49,551 bases of DNA from CAKSKB01 sp034186235 (GTDB lineage: Bacteria; Bacillota; Clostridia; HGM11514). Within the stretch, counting starts at the first letter, position 1. Every line of letters starts with the position of its first letter. The notes below the pieces were generated by a model. The model worked only from the letters and a program-made list of their open reading frames with translations, was not told where the DNA came from and ran no database searches. Below, piece after piece: positions 24,674 through 32,687 of the stretch. The stretch is from assembly GCA_034186235.1 (NCBI GenBank), contig JAXGBA010000136.1:1-49551 (forward strand), in the 5' to 3' direction. Position numbers and translations under genes: made by a program.

Positions 24674-25741
24674 TTACACTTCCTCCTGAAGCTTCCTGCT
24701 CTGGCTTTCTGTTATAAGCGCGTCCATAATCTCATCCAGATCGCCGTTCAAAACCATATCGAGTTTATGAAGGGTAAGCCCGATTCTGTGGTCGGTAACA
24801 CGCCCCTGGGGATAGTTATATGTTCTGATTCTTTCGCTTCGGTCGCCCGTTCCGACCTGACTTTTGCGCTCTGCCGCAATTTCGGCGTTCTGCTGTTCCA
24901 GAAATGCGTCATAAACCCTTGAACGGAGTATCTTCATAGCCTTTTCCTTGTTTTTAAGCTGCGACTTTTCATCCTGGCACGAAACAACAATGCCCGTCGG
25001 AATATGCGTTATTCTGACAGCGGAATCGGTTGTGTTTACGCACTGACCGCCCGGACCGCCCGCTCTGAAAACATCAATTCTGAGGTCGTTGGGATTAATC
25101 TCAACCTCGACCTCCTCAACCTCCGGCAGCACCGCAACCGTAACGGTTGAAGTGTGGATTCTTCCGCCCGACTCTGTTGACGGAATCCTCTGAACTCTGT
25201 GCACACCGCTTTCAAACTTAAAACGGCTGTATGCACCGTGACCTTCTATGCTGAACGAAATTTCCTTGTATCCGCCTATATCGGTTTCGTTTGCGCTTAA
25301 GATTTCAACCTTCCAGCGCCTGGTTTCTGCATACATTGAATACATTCTGAAAAGGTCAGCCGCAAAAAGCGCTGCCTCGTCGCCTCCGGCGCCGCCCCTT
25401 ATTTCAATGATAACGTTTTTGTCATCATTGGGGTCTTTCGGAAGAAGCAGAATTTTAAGCTCGTCCGCAATTCCTTCAATTCTTTCCTTTGCGTCCTCAA
25501 TTTCCGCCTGCGCCATTTCCTTAAGCTCGGGGTCGGTCTCCTCCTTCAGGATTTCCTGTGCGCCTTCGATGTCGTCTTTGCATTTTTTGTATTCTTTATA
25601 CTTTTCGACAATCGGCGTGATGTCGGAATGTTCCTTCATCAGCTTGCGCCACTTATCCTGATCGGCTATAACATCCGGGTCACTTATCTGCTTTGAAAGC
25701 TGCTCGTATCTTTCCTCAATAAACGCTAACTTTTCAAACAT
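24674..25741 (-). CDS. prfA: Peptide chain release factor 1
   Basis: A 355-residue RF1, which terminates translation at UAA/UAG. It carries the recognition tripeptide PST (IPSTESGG, the PxT class) near residue 186 and the catalytic GGPGGQCVN near 228, so it is RF1 and not RF2. The start is ATG 25741, whose first base is the last base of the prfB stop (TAATG), with GGGGGG upstream. The frame extends 159 nt further into prfB without meaning. The order prfB-prfA-tsaC behind secA forms a translation/export cluster. Confidence 0.96.
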   Translation of the reverse strand: MFEKLAFIEERYEQLSKQISDPDVIADQDKWRKLMKEHSDITPIVEKYKEYKKCKDDIEGAQEILKEETDPELKEMAQAEIEDAKERIEGIADELKILLLPKDPNDDKNVIIEIRGGAGGDEAALFAADLFRMYSMYAETRRWKVEILSANETDIGGYKEISFSIEGHGAYSRFKFESGVHRVQRIPSTESGGRIHTSTVTVAVLPEVEEVEVEINPNDLRIDVFRAGGPGGQCVNTTDSAVRITHIPTGIVVSCQDEKSQLKNKEKAMKILRSRVYDAFLEQQNAEIAAERKSQVGTGDRSERIRTYNYPQGRVTDHRIGLTLHKLDMVLNGDLDEIMDALITESQSRKLQEEV

Positions 25742-26854
25742 TACAGTTCCCCCCTGCTTGCCGCTTTGAGATATTCGTTTATAAACATATCTATGTCGCC
25801 GTCCATTACTGCCGTAACATTGCCCGTTTCGCAGCCCGTGCGGTGATCCTTTACAAGGGTGTACGGATGAAAGACATATGACCTTATCTGGCTGCCCCAT
25901 GCGATTTCCTTCTGTTCGCCCTTGATATCGTCGATTTTTTCTTTGTTTTCCTGTTCTTTAAGTTCCAGGAGCTTCGCCATAAGCATTTTCATGGCAATAT
26001 CGCGGTTTTTGTGCTGCGAACGCTCGTTCTGACACGAAACCACGATACCGGTCGGAATATGCGTTATTCTTATTGCCGAATCCGTCTTATTGATATGCTG
26101 ACCGCCGGCACCGCTCGAACGGTAGGTGTCAACCTTCAAATCTTCGGGGTTAATGTCGATTTCGATATCGTCATCAAGTTCCGGCATAACATCGCACGAG
26201 GCAAATGAAGTGTGCCTTCTTCCGGCGGCGTCAAACGGAGATATGCGCACAAGGCGGTGTATACCCTTTTCCGCTTTTGCGTAGCCGTAAGCATTAAGCC
26301 CCTCAATTCTGAATGAAACGCTCTTTATGCCTGCCTCATCGCCTGCAAGGAAATCAAGTTCGGTTACTTTATAGCCCCTTCGTTCGCTCCACCTTACGTA
26401 CATTCTGTAAAGCATTTCAACCCAGTCGTGGGCTTCCGTTCCGCCTGCTCCGGCATGAAGGGTGATGATTGCGTTATTCTTGTCATACTGCCCCGAAAGT
26501 AAGGTTTCAAGCTTCATATCGGCAATGTCGGCAGTCAGCTTTTCATAACCCGCCTTAACCTCCCCTGCGTATGAGGGGTCATTTTCCTCCTCTGCCATCT
26601 CGATAAGCACAAGCAAATCTTCTCTTGCGGAGGCAAGCGCCTCAAAGCGCTCAACCTTATCCTTGAGCGCTTTTGTTTTCTGAAGAACCTTGCTTGAATT
26701 CTCCATATCATTCCAAAAATCCGGTTCGGACGCTTTAGCCTCCAGATCCGCTATCTCGCTTTTTGTATCAGCGATGTCAAAGTGAATCCCTCAAATCGTT
26801 AATATCCTGTTCCATTCCCGTGAGGGATATACGGTATTCATCGTATTCCAGCAT
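25741..26854 (-). CDS. prfB: Peptide chain release factor 2, with programmed +1 frameshift
   Basis: RF2 of 370 residues, terminating at UGA/UAA. Frame 0 begins at ATG 26854 (AAGGAG 9 nt upstream), reads 25 codons and meets TGA at 26779-26777 in the classical slippery context CTTTGAC, preceded by an internal GAGGG. A +1 shift continues with DIADTKSEIAD and joins the long frame. This is the well-known autoregulatory prfB frameshift: low RF2 favours the shift. The SPF recognition motif (RISPFDAAGRR) and catalytic GGQ (SGAGGQHIN) confirm RF2. It begins 20 nt after secA, as in many Firmicutes. Confidence 0.95.
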
Positions 26855-26874
26855 TATTATCAACTCCTTAAAAA

Positions 26875-29616
26875 TTATTCATTTCTGCCGCAGCAGTACT
26901 TGTATTTTTTGCCGCTGCCGCAGGGGCACGGGTCGTTTCTGCCGACTTTTTTCGGTTTTACAACGGTTCTTGCGGAATTGTCCGAGCCGTCGCCGTGCGA
27001 CGCATTGACGGGAGCGGCAACCTGCTCACGCTTGATTTCCTGTTCCTTTTTAATCTTTACCTTAAACAGAAGGTCAACCGTTTCGCGGCGGATTGTTTCG
27101 TTCATCTCGTCATACATATCCGAACCTTCTGTCTTGAAAGCAATAAGCGGATCCTGCTGTGCAAACGCACGGAGCCTTATGCCCTGCTTAAGCTCCTCCA
27201 TATTCTCGATATGTTCAATCCAGTTCTTATCAACCGTGCGGAGCAGCATTACACGCTCAAACTCACGCATAATATCGCTGCCAACGGACTCTTCCTTTTC
27301 GGCATAGAACTTGTCCGCCGCCTCACAGAGGTCGTTTACAAGGATATCCTCCGTAAGGTCTGAAAGCTCGTCTTTTGTATATGTGAGCTGACCCGGCTCT
27401 AAGAAAAGTCCTTCAAAATGCTCCAGAATTGCTCTCATATCCCATTCTTCGGCGTACTTGCTCTCCGAGGTATACGACTTCACAAAATCGCGGATTGTCG
27501 AGGTTATCATATGCTGAATATTTTCTCTTATATCCATGCAGTCAAGCACCATCTGGCGCTGTTCGTATATTTTCTGACGCTGAGTATTGAGAACATCGTC
27601 ATACTCGAGAACGTTCTTTCTGGCGTCGAAGTTTCTGCCCTCAACCCTTGACTGTGCGCCTTCAATCTGTTTTGTGAGAAAAGCGTTTTCAATCGGCTGG
27701 TCATCTTCAAGATTGCGGTCGATAAATCCTTGAATTCTTTCCGAGCCGAAAAGGCGCATAAGTTCATCGTCAAGCGACAAAAAGAACCTTGATTTACCCG
27801 GGTCGCCCTGACGGCCGGCACGGCCTCTCAGCTGATTGTCTATGCGGCGGCTCTCGTGGCGCTCCGTTCCTATAATATAAAGACCGCCGGCTTCAAGAAC
27901 CTTCTGTTTTTCGGGTTCAAGCTTTTGTTTGAATTCTTTGCAAAGTTCTTTATATTTTTCTCTTGCCTCGGTAACCTCTTCGTTATCGGTTTCGCCGTTT
28001 CCATCGCAAAGCGCAACTGCAAGCCCGGAGAACCCGAGGTGCCGAAGCTCGTGCTTAGCCATAAATTCGGCATTGCCGCCGAGAACAATATCCGTTCCTC
28101 GGCCTGCCATGTTTGTTGCAACCGTAACGGCACCCGGCTTACCTGCCTGGGCAACAATCTGAGCTTCTCTTTCATGCTGCTTTGCATTTAAGACCTCATG
28201 CCTGATGCCTCTTCTTTTAAGCTCACGGCTGAGAAGCTCCGACTTTTCAATCGATGTTGTACCGATAAGCACCGGCTGCCCCTTTTCATGAGCTGCTGCG
28301 ACCTCGTTTATAATCGCCGCAAACTTGCCGTGCTCGTTTTTATATATAAGGTCCGGAAGGTCAACCCTTCCGACCGGCTTATTCGTTGGAATTGCAACAA
28401 CATCCAGGTTGTAAATTTCACGGAATTCCTTTTCTTCGGTAAGCGCCGTACCGGTCATGCCGGAAAGCTTGTCGTAAAGCCTGAAGTAATTCTGAAGCGT
28501 AATTGTTGCGATGGTTTTGTTCTCATCCGCTATTTTTACGCCTTCCTTGGCTTCAATCGCCTGATGCAGTCCCTCGCTGTATCGCCTGCCGAGCATAATT
28601 CGCCCGGTGAACTCATCAACGATAAGCACCTGACCCTCTTTTACAACATAGTCTATATCACGGCGCATGATTCCGTACGCCCTGATTGCAAGGTTGACAT
28701 GGTGCATTATTTCTATGTTTTCGGCGTCGGTCAGATTCTCGATTCCGAAATACGCCTCTGCTTTTTTTGTTCCTCTTGCGGTCAGGGTGGCGGTTCTTGC
28801 CTTTTCGTCAACAATATAGTCTGCCTCAACATCATCATGAAGCTCCTTGTTGTCAAGTTCTACAACCTTCATGGGAGTGAGCGTTTTTGCAAACCTGTCG
28901 GTTCTCTCGTAAAGCTCACTGGACTTATCCCCGAGGCCCGCTATAATAAGAGGTGTTCTCGCTTCATCGATAAGGATTGAGTCAACCTCGTCGACGATTG
29001 CAAAGTTATGCCCTCTCTGAACCATATCCTTCTTATAAATTGCGGTGTTATCGCGAAGATAGTCGAAACCCATTTCATTGTTTGTGCCGTAGGTTATGTC
29101 AGCGTCGTAAGCTTCCTTTCTAAGGGGCTGCGGAAGACCGTTCACAATAAGCCCGACCTTAAGCCCCAGAAATTCATGAATTTTACCCATCCACTCACTG
29201 TCACGCCTTGCGAGGTAATCGTTTACGGTTACAACATGAACGCCCTTCCCCGAAAGTGCGTTAAGGTACGACGGCAGTGTTGCAACAAGCGTTTTACCTT
29301 CACCTGTTTTCATTTCGGCGATTCTTCCCTGGTGAAGAATTATGCCGCCGAGAAGCTGCACATGAAAGTGCCTCATTCCGAGCACCCTGTCCGCCGCCTC
29401 GCGGACAGCCGCAAAAGCTTCGGGCAAAATATCGTCAAGCGTTTCGCCGTTTTTAAGCCTTTCTTTAAAATACGGAGTTTTTGCTTTAAGCTCCTCATCG
29501 CTCAAAGCTCTGTACTCCTCCTCATACGACTCGATTTTGTTTGCCGTTTTTTCAATTCGTTTAATTTCATGGTCGGAATAGCTCCCGAACATTTTTTCAA
29601 TCACTGATTTTATCAT
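26875..29616 (-). CDS. secA: Preprotein translocase ATPase SecA
   Basis: A 913-residue motor of the Sec export pathway. Walker A lies in MKTGEGKTLVA near residue 102, the DEAD-type segment is IVDEVDSILIDEARTPLI near 207, a preprotein-crosslinking domain follows, and the helicase-like motif is ATNMAGRGTDIVLGG near 495. The C-terminal zinc-binding tail (RNDPCPCGSGKKYKYCC) that contacts SecB/lipids is present, so the protein is full length. It heads the long minus-strand run through folD, with a near-consensus promoter at 29673-29701 and GGGGG 7 nt before the ATG. Confidence 0.97.
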   Translation of the reverse strand: MIKSVIEKMFGSYSDHEIKRIEKTANKIESYEEEYRALSDEELKAKTPYFKERLKNGETLDDILPEAFAAVREAADRVLGMRHFHVQLLGGIILHQGRIAEMKTGEGKTLVATLPSYLNALSGKGVHVVTVNDYLARRDSEWMGKIHEFLGLKVGLIVNGLPQPLRKEAYDADITYGTNNEMGFDYLRDNTAIYKKDMVQRGHNFAIVDEVDSILIDEARTPLIIAGLGDKSSELYERTDRFAKTLTPMKVVELDNKELHDDVEADYIVDEKARTATLTARGTKKAEAYFGIENLTDAENIEIMHHVNLAIRAYGIMRRDIDYVVKEGQVLIVDEFTGRIMLGRRYSEGLHQAIEAKEGVKIADENKTIATITLQNYFRLYDKLSGMTGTALTEEKEFREIYNLDVVAIPTNKPVGRVDLPDLIYKNEHGKFAAIINEVAAAHEKGQPVLIGTTSIEKSELLSRELKRRGIRHEVLNAKQHEREAQIVAQAGKPGAVTVATNMAGRGTDIVLGGNAEFMAKHELRHLGFSGLAVALCDGNGETDNEEVTEAREKYKELCKEFKQKLEPEKQKVLEAGGLYIIGTERHESRRIDNQLRGRAGRQGDPGKSRFFLSLDDELMRLFGSERIQGFIDRNLEDDQPIENAFLTKQIEGAQSRVEGRNFDARKNVLEYDDVLNTQRQKIYEQRQMVLDCMDIRENIQHMITSTIRDFVKSYTSESKYAEEWDMRAILEHFEGLFLEPGQLTYTKDELSDLTEDILVNDLCEAADKFYAEKEESVGSDIMREFERVMLLRTVDKNWIEHIENMEELKQGIRLRAFAQQDPLIAFKTEGSDMYDEMNETIRRETVDLLFKVKIKKEQEIKREQVAAPVNASHGDGSDNSARTVVKPKKVGRNDPCPCGSGKKYKYCCGRNE

Positions 29617-29672
29617 TGAATTACCCCCTTAGTAACAGGCAATACATAACATCCTACTGTGTTATCCTATTA

Positions 29673-29701
29673 ATTATATCACAGACATACGGAAAATTCA
29701 A
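29673..29701 (-). promoter_or_regulatory. Promoter of the secA-prfB-prfA... run
   Basis: TTGAAT, 17-nt spacer, perfect TATAAT on the minus strand, 57 nt upstream of secA. It touches the stop codon of the flavin reductase-like gene. Confidence 0.8.
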
Positions 29702-30210
29702 GCGTTTTTAACATAAACCTTCTCTATTTCTGCGATATAGAGCGTGTGGAAATCCTCTCCGGGATACATTTTGCTGATAATACCTTTGTCGATAAATGCG
29801 CTTTCGGCAAGTTCCTGCGCAAACAGCTTTTTGCATACAAGCGTAACCTCCGATTCGGCAAAACTTACCGTACCGTCCGAAAACACGGGCGTAAGATTTG
29901 CCCCTTTTACCTTGTCTTCGTCCTTTCCGCTTGCGCTTCCGCAGTAATTAAGCATTTTTCTGTATTCCTCGCTATAGAAGGAAAGCGTAAATTTATCCTC
30001 GCTGTCAACAAGGGTTTTCGTGAACCTCTGCGGACGGATAACCGCAAACGCAACATTTTTGTTCCACATAACGCCTAATCCGCCCCAGCTGGCGGTCATC
30101 ATGTTTACCCTGCTACCGTGAACCGCAGATATGAGCATCCAGTCCTTACCGACCATTTCAAAAGGTGTTTTTTGAAGTTCAAACACAGAAATTTCTTTAA
30201 ATCCTTCCAT
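29698..30210 (-). CDS. Flavin reductase-like domain protein
   Basis: A 170-residue protein of the flavin reductase-like (FMN-binding split-barrel) family. The conserved region with MLISAVHGSRVNMMTASWGG and the FAVIRPQRFT segment fits this family. These small proteins bind FMN and reduce flavin or act as electron carriers, sometimes in flavoredoxin-type roles in anaerobes. The physiological partner is unknown. The start is ATG 30210, with GGAAG 7 nt upstream. The gene follows the structured RNA candidate at 30265-30422, so a cis-regulatory relation is possible but unproven. Confidence 0.82.
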   Translation of the reverse strand: MEGFKEISVFELQKTPFEMVGKDWMLISAVHGSRVNMMTASWGGLGVMWNKNVAFAVIRPQRFTKTLVDSEDKFTLSFYSEEYRKMLNYCGSASGKDEDKVKGANLTPVFSDGTVSFAESEVTLVCKKLFAQELAESAFIDKGIISKMYPGEDFHTLYIAEIEKVYVKNA

Positions 30211-30264
30211 AACAGCACTTCCTTTATATAATATATTAATATACAAAAATGCCCCGCGGTGCCG

Positions 30265-30422
30265 TTTTCCCCGTGAAAATTTAACCTGCTTCACACAGGT
30301 GGGTGACCCATCCGCCGCTTTATATGTCCCCTGGCGTCAAAAGACGGGGGCGTATACGCCACGGCGAAATAAGGTCTCCCTTATTTTCATCTATCGGTTA
30401 AATTCTTTGTCGGAGTTCACGC
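30265..30422 (-). ncRNA. Structured RNA candidate after the DUF1292 gene (possible 6S-like RNA)
   Basis: The 235-nt gap between the DUF1292 and flavin reductase genes folds into a closed structure. Outer helix: 30272-30286 pairs with 30396-30404 and 30416-30421 (15 bp, one 11-nt bulge). Inside: a perfect 8-bp hairpin with GAGA loop on the minus strand (30367-30386), a long arm closed by CGCCG/CGGCG (30313-30317 with 30362-30366), and TGGG/CCCA and CCTG/CAGG hairpins. A long closing helix, a central bubble and a terminal arm of about 160 nt are compatible with 6S RNA. I cannot confirm the family, and the strand is inferred from neighbours. A riboswitch or leader for the flavin reductase gene is the alternative. 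Confidence 0.45.
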
Positions 30423-30445
30423 ACACAGCAGGGTACAACGCTTTG

Positions 30446-30739
30446 CTATTCGTCAGCGTCTTCGTATTCGTCCATAATTCTGGAAAACTCGGCGAAAACG
30501 GCGTCAAGCTCGTCATCATCATCGATAACAACCAGCATCTGATCGCCAGCGTTTTCGGGATCGGGCACAATCTTCATGAAAACAACTTCAAGATCGTCCG
30601 ATTCCTCCTCGGCCTCCTCCGGAGCCGGGGTCAGAACAACATAGGATTCACCGTTAAACTCTATTGTATCGATGTGTTCATAATTTTCCTCATTACCGTC
30701 CTCATCATAAAGAACAATTATATCTTCATTTTCACTCAT
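30446..30739 (-). CDS. DUF1292 (YrzB-like) acidic protein
   Basis: A 97-residue, very acidic protein of the DUF1292 family. The core is IVLYDEDGNEENYEHIDTIEFNGESYVVL followed by an Asp/Glu-rich C-terminus. Its function is unknown. Together with ruvX just upstream, the order matches the conserved Firmicutes group alaS-ireB-ruvX-yrzB, but alaS and ireB are absent here. A promoter overlaps the ruvX stop codon (30772-30800), so the gene can be transcribed separately. Confidence 0.87.
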   Translation of the reverse strand: MSENEDIIVLYDEDGNEENYEHIDTIEFNGESYVVLTPAPEEAEEESDDLEVVFMKIVPDPENAGDQMLVVIDDDDELDAVFAEFSRIMDEYEDADE

Positions 30740-30771
30740 GACTTTACCGCCTTTCTTTTAACGATACTATT

Positions 30772-30800
30772 ATTTTACAACATAAACGCCGTTTAGTCAA
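30772..30800 (-). promoter_or_regulatory. Promoter of the DUF1292 gene
   Basis: TTGACT, 17-nt spacer, TAAAAT on the minus strand. The -35 box lies over the last codons of ruvX. Confidence 0.6.
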
Positions 30801-31203
30801 GACTTTTAAGATAACTTTCGAGAATTATCGCCGCCGAAAGAGAATCACGTCTGTCCTTTCTTTTGGAGCTTTTGAAACCGGAGGTGTTCATAATATTGGT
30901 TGCCGAAACGGTTGTAAGGCGTTCGTCCCACAGCTCAACCGAAAGACCGGTCTTTTTTTCGAGTATTTCTTTAAACTTTTCCGAAATCTCACCCCTCGGC
31001 CCTATTGTACCGTTCATGTTTTTCGGGTACCCGAGAACAATTTTCTCAACGCCTCTTTCCTTGCAGATTGCGGCAATTTCGTTTCCTGCGCGGCCGAGGT
31101 CTCCGCCCTTTATCTGCGGAAGCTCCGACGCCGTCCACCCGAACGGGTCTGAAACGGCAAGCCCGACTCTTGCGTCGCCGTAATCAATTCCGAGGATTCT
31201 CAT
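30793..31203 (-). CDS. ruvX: RuvX/YqgF Holliday junction resolvase-like protein
   Basis: A 136-residue RNase H-fold nuclease of the YqgF family, implicated in pre-16S rRNA 5' end maturation and possibly in Holliday junction cleavage. The catalytic residues fall in GIDYGDARVGLAVSD (Asp near 6), the VLGYPKNMNG strand and ELWDERLTTVSA (Asp/Glu near 98). The C-terminal Asp segment is KDRRDSLSAAIILESYL. The start is ATG 31203 with AAAGGTG upstream and a strong promoter before it. Confidence 0.92.
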   Translation of the reverse strand: MRILGIDYGDARVGLAVSDPFGWTASELPQIKGGDLGRAGNEIAAICKERGVEKIVLGYPKNMNGTIGPRGEISEKFKEILEKKTGLSVELWDERLTTVSATNIMNTSGFKSSKRKDRRDSLSAAIILESYLKSLD

Positions 31204-31241
31204 TTTATCACCTTTGTAACATTTTATTCTTCGATAATATA

Positions 31242-31270
31242 AGTATACCAAATAAAACGCCTTATGTCAA
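31242..31270 (-). promoter_or_regulatory. Promoter of ruvX
   Basis: Perfect TTGACA, 17-nt spacer, TATACT on the minus strand, 39 nt upstream of the ATG. Confidence 0.8.
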
Positions 31271-31294
31271 TCGCAAAAAGCGACGGTTTTCGGC

Positions 31295-31329
31295 AAAATA
31301 AAATTCCGCCGGCAAAACCGACGGAATTT
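31295..31329 (-). terminator. Terminator after the OB-fold membrane protein gene
   Basis: AAATTCCG and CGG pair with CCG and CGGAATTT around one mismatch, followed on the minus strand by TATTTTG. Confidence 0.75.
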
Positions 31330-31332
31330 CAT

Positions 31333-31890
31333 TTACTCCGAAACAACTATTTCGTCAACATCCATATAATATCCTAAAATATCGCCCACTTCGGTGATTT
31401 TGCCGCGTACAATTATCATATCCCCGGTTGAAAATCCGGCAATAATATTTTTTTGCTCCTCGTTTTTGATACTGCATGTTACCGAATCATACACGCTTTG
31501 ATCAAATGTGCCCACACCGAAATATGCCCCGTCGCTGTCCATGTTGTTGAGAACGCCGGAAAGCTCTATATACTGCCCGTTATATGTGTTTTTTGCGTTA
31601 AGAGCATTATTTTCCAAAGCTTCAAAAAGGTCATCTGCAATGCAAATCTGATATTCGTGCTCTTCTTCCGGCTGAACCTTCGGCGCATCTCCGGTCTGTC
31701 CGGACTGCTCTTGGCTTTCCTGCACCGCATTTTCCGTCGGCTGCACAGTCTGCCTTTTATATTCCTTGTTCGGCAGCTGTTTGTTAAAACCGCTTCTTGC
31801 AAAGCCGATAACCGCAATGACCGCCAGGACTATAAACCACGGTCTTTTGTAAAGCGGCTTTTTCTGTTTTACTTCATTTTTTTCTTCCAT
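31333..31890 (-). CDS. Membrane-anchored OB-fold (tRNA_anti-like) protein
   Basis: A 185-residue protein with a short basic cytoplasmic N-terminus and one hydrophobic helix (residues 17-32), a Gln/Glu-rich linker (40-78), and a C-terminal beta-rich domain. The C-terminal pattern (NTYNGQYIELSGVLNNM... and GDMIIVRGKITEVGD...) fits the tRNA_anti-like OB-fold family. That family is found mostly on lipoproteins and membrane proteins and has no defined function. GGAGG precedes the ATG. It is transcribed divergently from the small XRE regulator, and its promoter contains a TTGAC-4-GTCAA palindrome that could be that regulator's operator. Confidence 0.72.
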   Translation of the reverse strand: MEEKNEVKQKKPLYKRPWFIVLAVIAVIGFARSGFNKQLPNKEYKRQTVQPTENAVQESQEQSGQTGDAPKVQPEEEHEYQICIADDLFEALENNALNAKNTYNGQYIELSGVLNNMDSDGAYFGVGTFDQSVYDSVTCSIKNEEQKNIIAGFSTGDMIIVRGKITEVGDILGYYMDVDEIVVSE

Positions 31891-31930
31891 CGTTTATCCT
31901 CCGATTTTCATAAAATATTCCAACAAATTT

Positions 31931-31958
31931 ATTCTAACACATTTTTGACTTGTGTCAA
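31931..31958 (-). promoter_or_regulatory. Promoter of the OB-fold protein gene with an overlapping palindrome
   Basis: TTGACA, 16-nt spacer, TAGAAT on the minus strand. The palindrome TTGAC-TTGT-GTCAA at 31945-31958 covers the -35 box. Confidence 0.65.
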
Positions 31959-31974
31959 TAATCAAAATTGGTTT

Positions 31975-32003
31975 TTCACAAGGTTTATAAAAATATTTAT
32001 AAC
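31975..32003 (+). promoter_or_regulatory. Possible promoter of the XRE regulator gene
   Basis: TTCACA, 17-nt spacer, TATAAC, 41 nt upstream of the ATG. The match is moderate and lies in AT-rich DNA. Confidence 0.4.
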
Positions 32004-32043
32004 TGATAAAATTAATGTATAGAATATTATACAAGGTGATAGA

Positions 32044-32268
32044 ATGGATAAAAATTACAAAGAACAGTATCGCAGCCTCGGGCTTAACATTGCTTATTAC
32101 AGAAAAAAGAAAGGCTTTACTCAAATGAAATTTGCGGAAGCTTTGAATATAGACCGCAGCCACATAAGCGCAATTGAGCTTGCGAATGTCGGAACATCAC
32201 TTGATGTAATTTTCAGAATGTGTGAGATACTGGAGATTTCCCCAAAAGAACTTTTCGATTTCAGATAA
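32044..32268 (+). CDS. Small XRE-family transcriptional regulator
   Basis: A 74-residue protein that is almost entirely one Cro/C1-type helix-turn-helix domain. Helices 2-3 read TQMKFAEALNIDRSHISAIE, followed by the family-typical LDVIFRMCEILEISPKELF. Such single-domain proteins usually act as local repressors. AAGGTG lies 5 nt before the ATG. It is divergent from the OB-fold membrane protein gene, with a shared intergenic region holding a short palindrome, so that gene and itself are the most likely targets. Confidence 0.88.
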   Translation: MDKNYKEQYRSLGLNIAYYRKKKGFTQMKFAEALNIDRSHISAIELANVGTSLDVIFRMCEILEISPKELFDFR

Positions 32269-32270
32269 AT

Positions 32271-32306
32271 TTAAAAACAAAAAACAACCGAAGAAGTCGG
32301 TTGTTT
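32271..32306 (-). terminator. Terminator after rpsT
   Basis: AAACAACCG pairs with CGGTTGTTT (9 bp, 7-nt loop). On the minus strand it is followed by TTTGTTTTT, so it ends rpsT. It also lies at the end of the convergent XRE gene. Confidence 0.85.
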
Positions 32307-32324
32307 AAAGGTAAAGTTAAAATT

Positions 32325-32585
32325 TTACGCTTTTGCGAGCTTAGATGCGAGCTGAGCCTTTTTGTGTGCAGCGTTATTCTTATGAAGAATACCCTTTGCA
32401 GCGGCCTGGTCAAGCTTTTTAACAGCGAGCTTGAAAGCGTCTGTCTTAACCTGAGCGTCACCCGATTCGAGTGCAGCGTCAAAATTCTTAAGAGCAGTCT
32501 TTAAAGCAGACTTAATCATCTGATTTCTCAGAGTTTTTGTTTTAATAACTCTTACCTTCTTGATAGCAGATACTGTATTAGGCAA
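32325..32585 (-). CDS. rpsT: 30S ribosomal protein S20
   Basis: An 86-residue S20, a 16S rRNA-binding protein of the small subunit, rich in Lys and Ala. It begins MPNTVSAIKKVRVIKTK, which matches the usual MPN-IKSA start of the family. The start codon is TTG at 32585, with GGAGG 8 nt upstream. The ATG at 32612 lies before the Shine-Dalgarno and is not credible. A UUG start is also known for E. coli rpsT, where it takes part in autoregulation. Its own promoter (32624-32652) and terminator make it monocistronic. Confidence 0.93.
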   Translation of the reverse strand: MPNTVSAIKKVRVIKTKTLRNQMIKSALKTALKNFDAALESGDAQVKTDAFKLAVKKLDQAAAKGILHKNNAAHKKAQLASKLAKA

Positions 32586-32623
32586 ATCGTTCACCTCCCG
32601 ATACCTATTCATTCATAACATAA

Positions 32624-32652
32624 AGTTTAACACATTATCTGCAAAAAATCAA
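32624..32652 (-). promoter_or_regulatory. Promoter of rpsT
   Basis: TTGATT, 17-nt spacer, TAAACT on the minus strand, 38 nt upstream of the TTG start. Confidence 0.65.
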
Positions 32653-32687
32653 GCATTTTTTTAAAAAAAATAATTTTTTTAATGATT

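Noticed and set aside
26776..26782. prfB as a pseudogene because of an early TGA.
   Set aside because: CTTTGAC with an upstream purine-rich element is the known programmed frameshift site; both frames together give full-length RF2.
30350..30361. GGCGTATACGCC palindrome as an operator.
   Set aside because: It lies inside the larger folded RNA element, where it is better explained as part of a helix.
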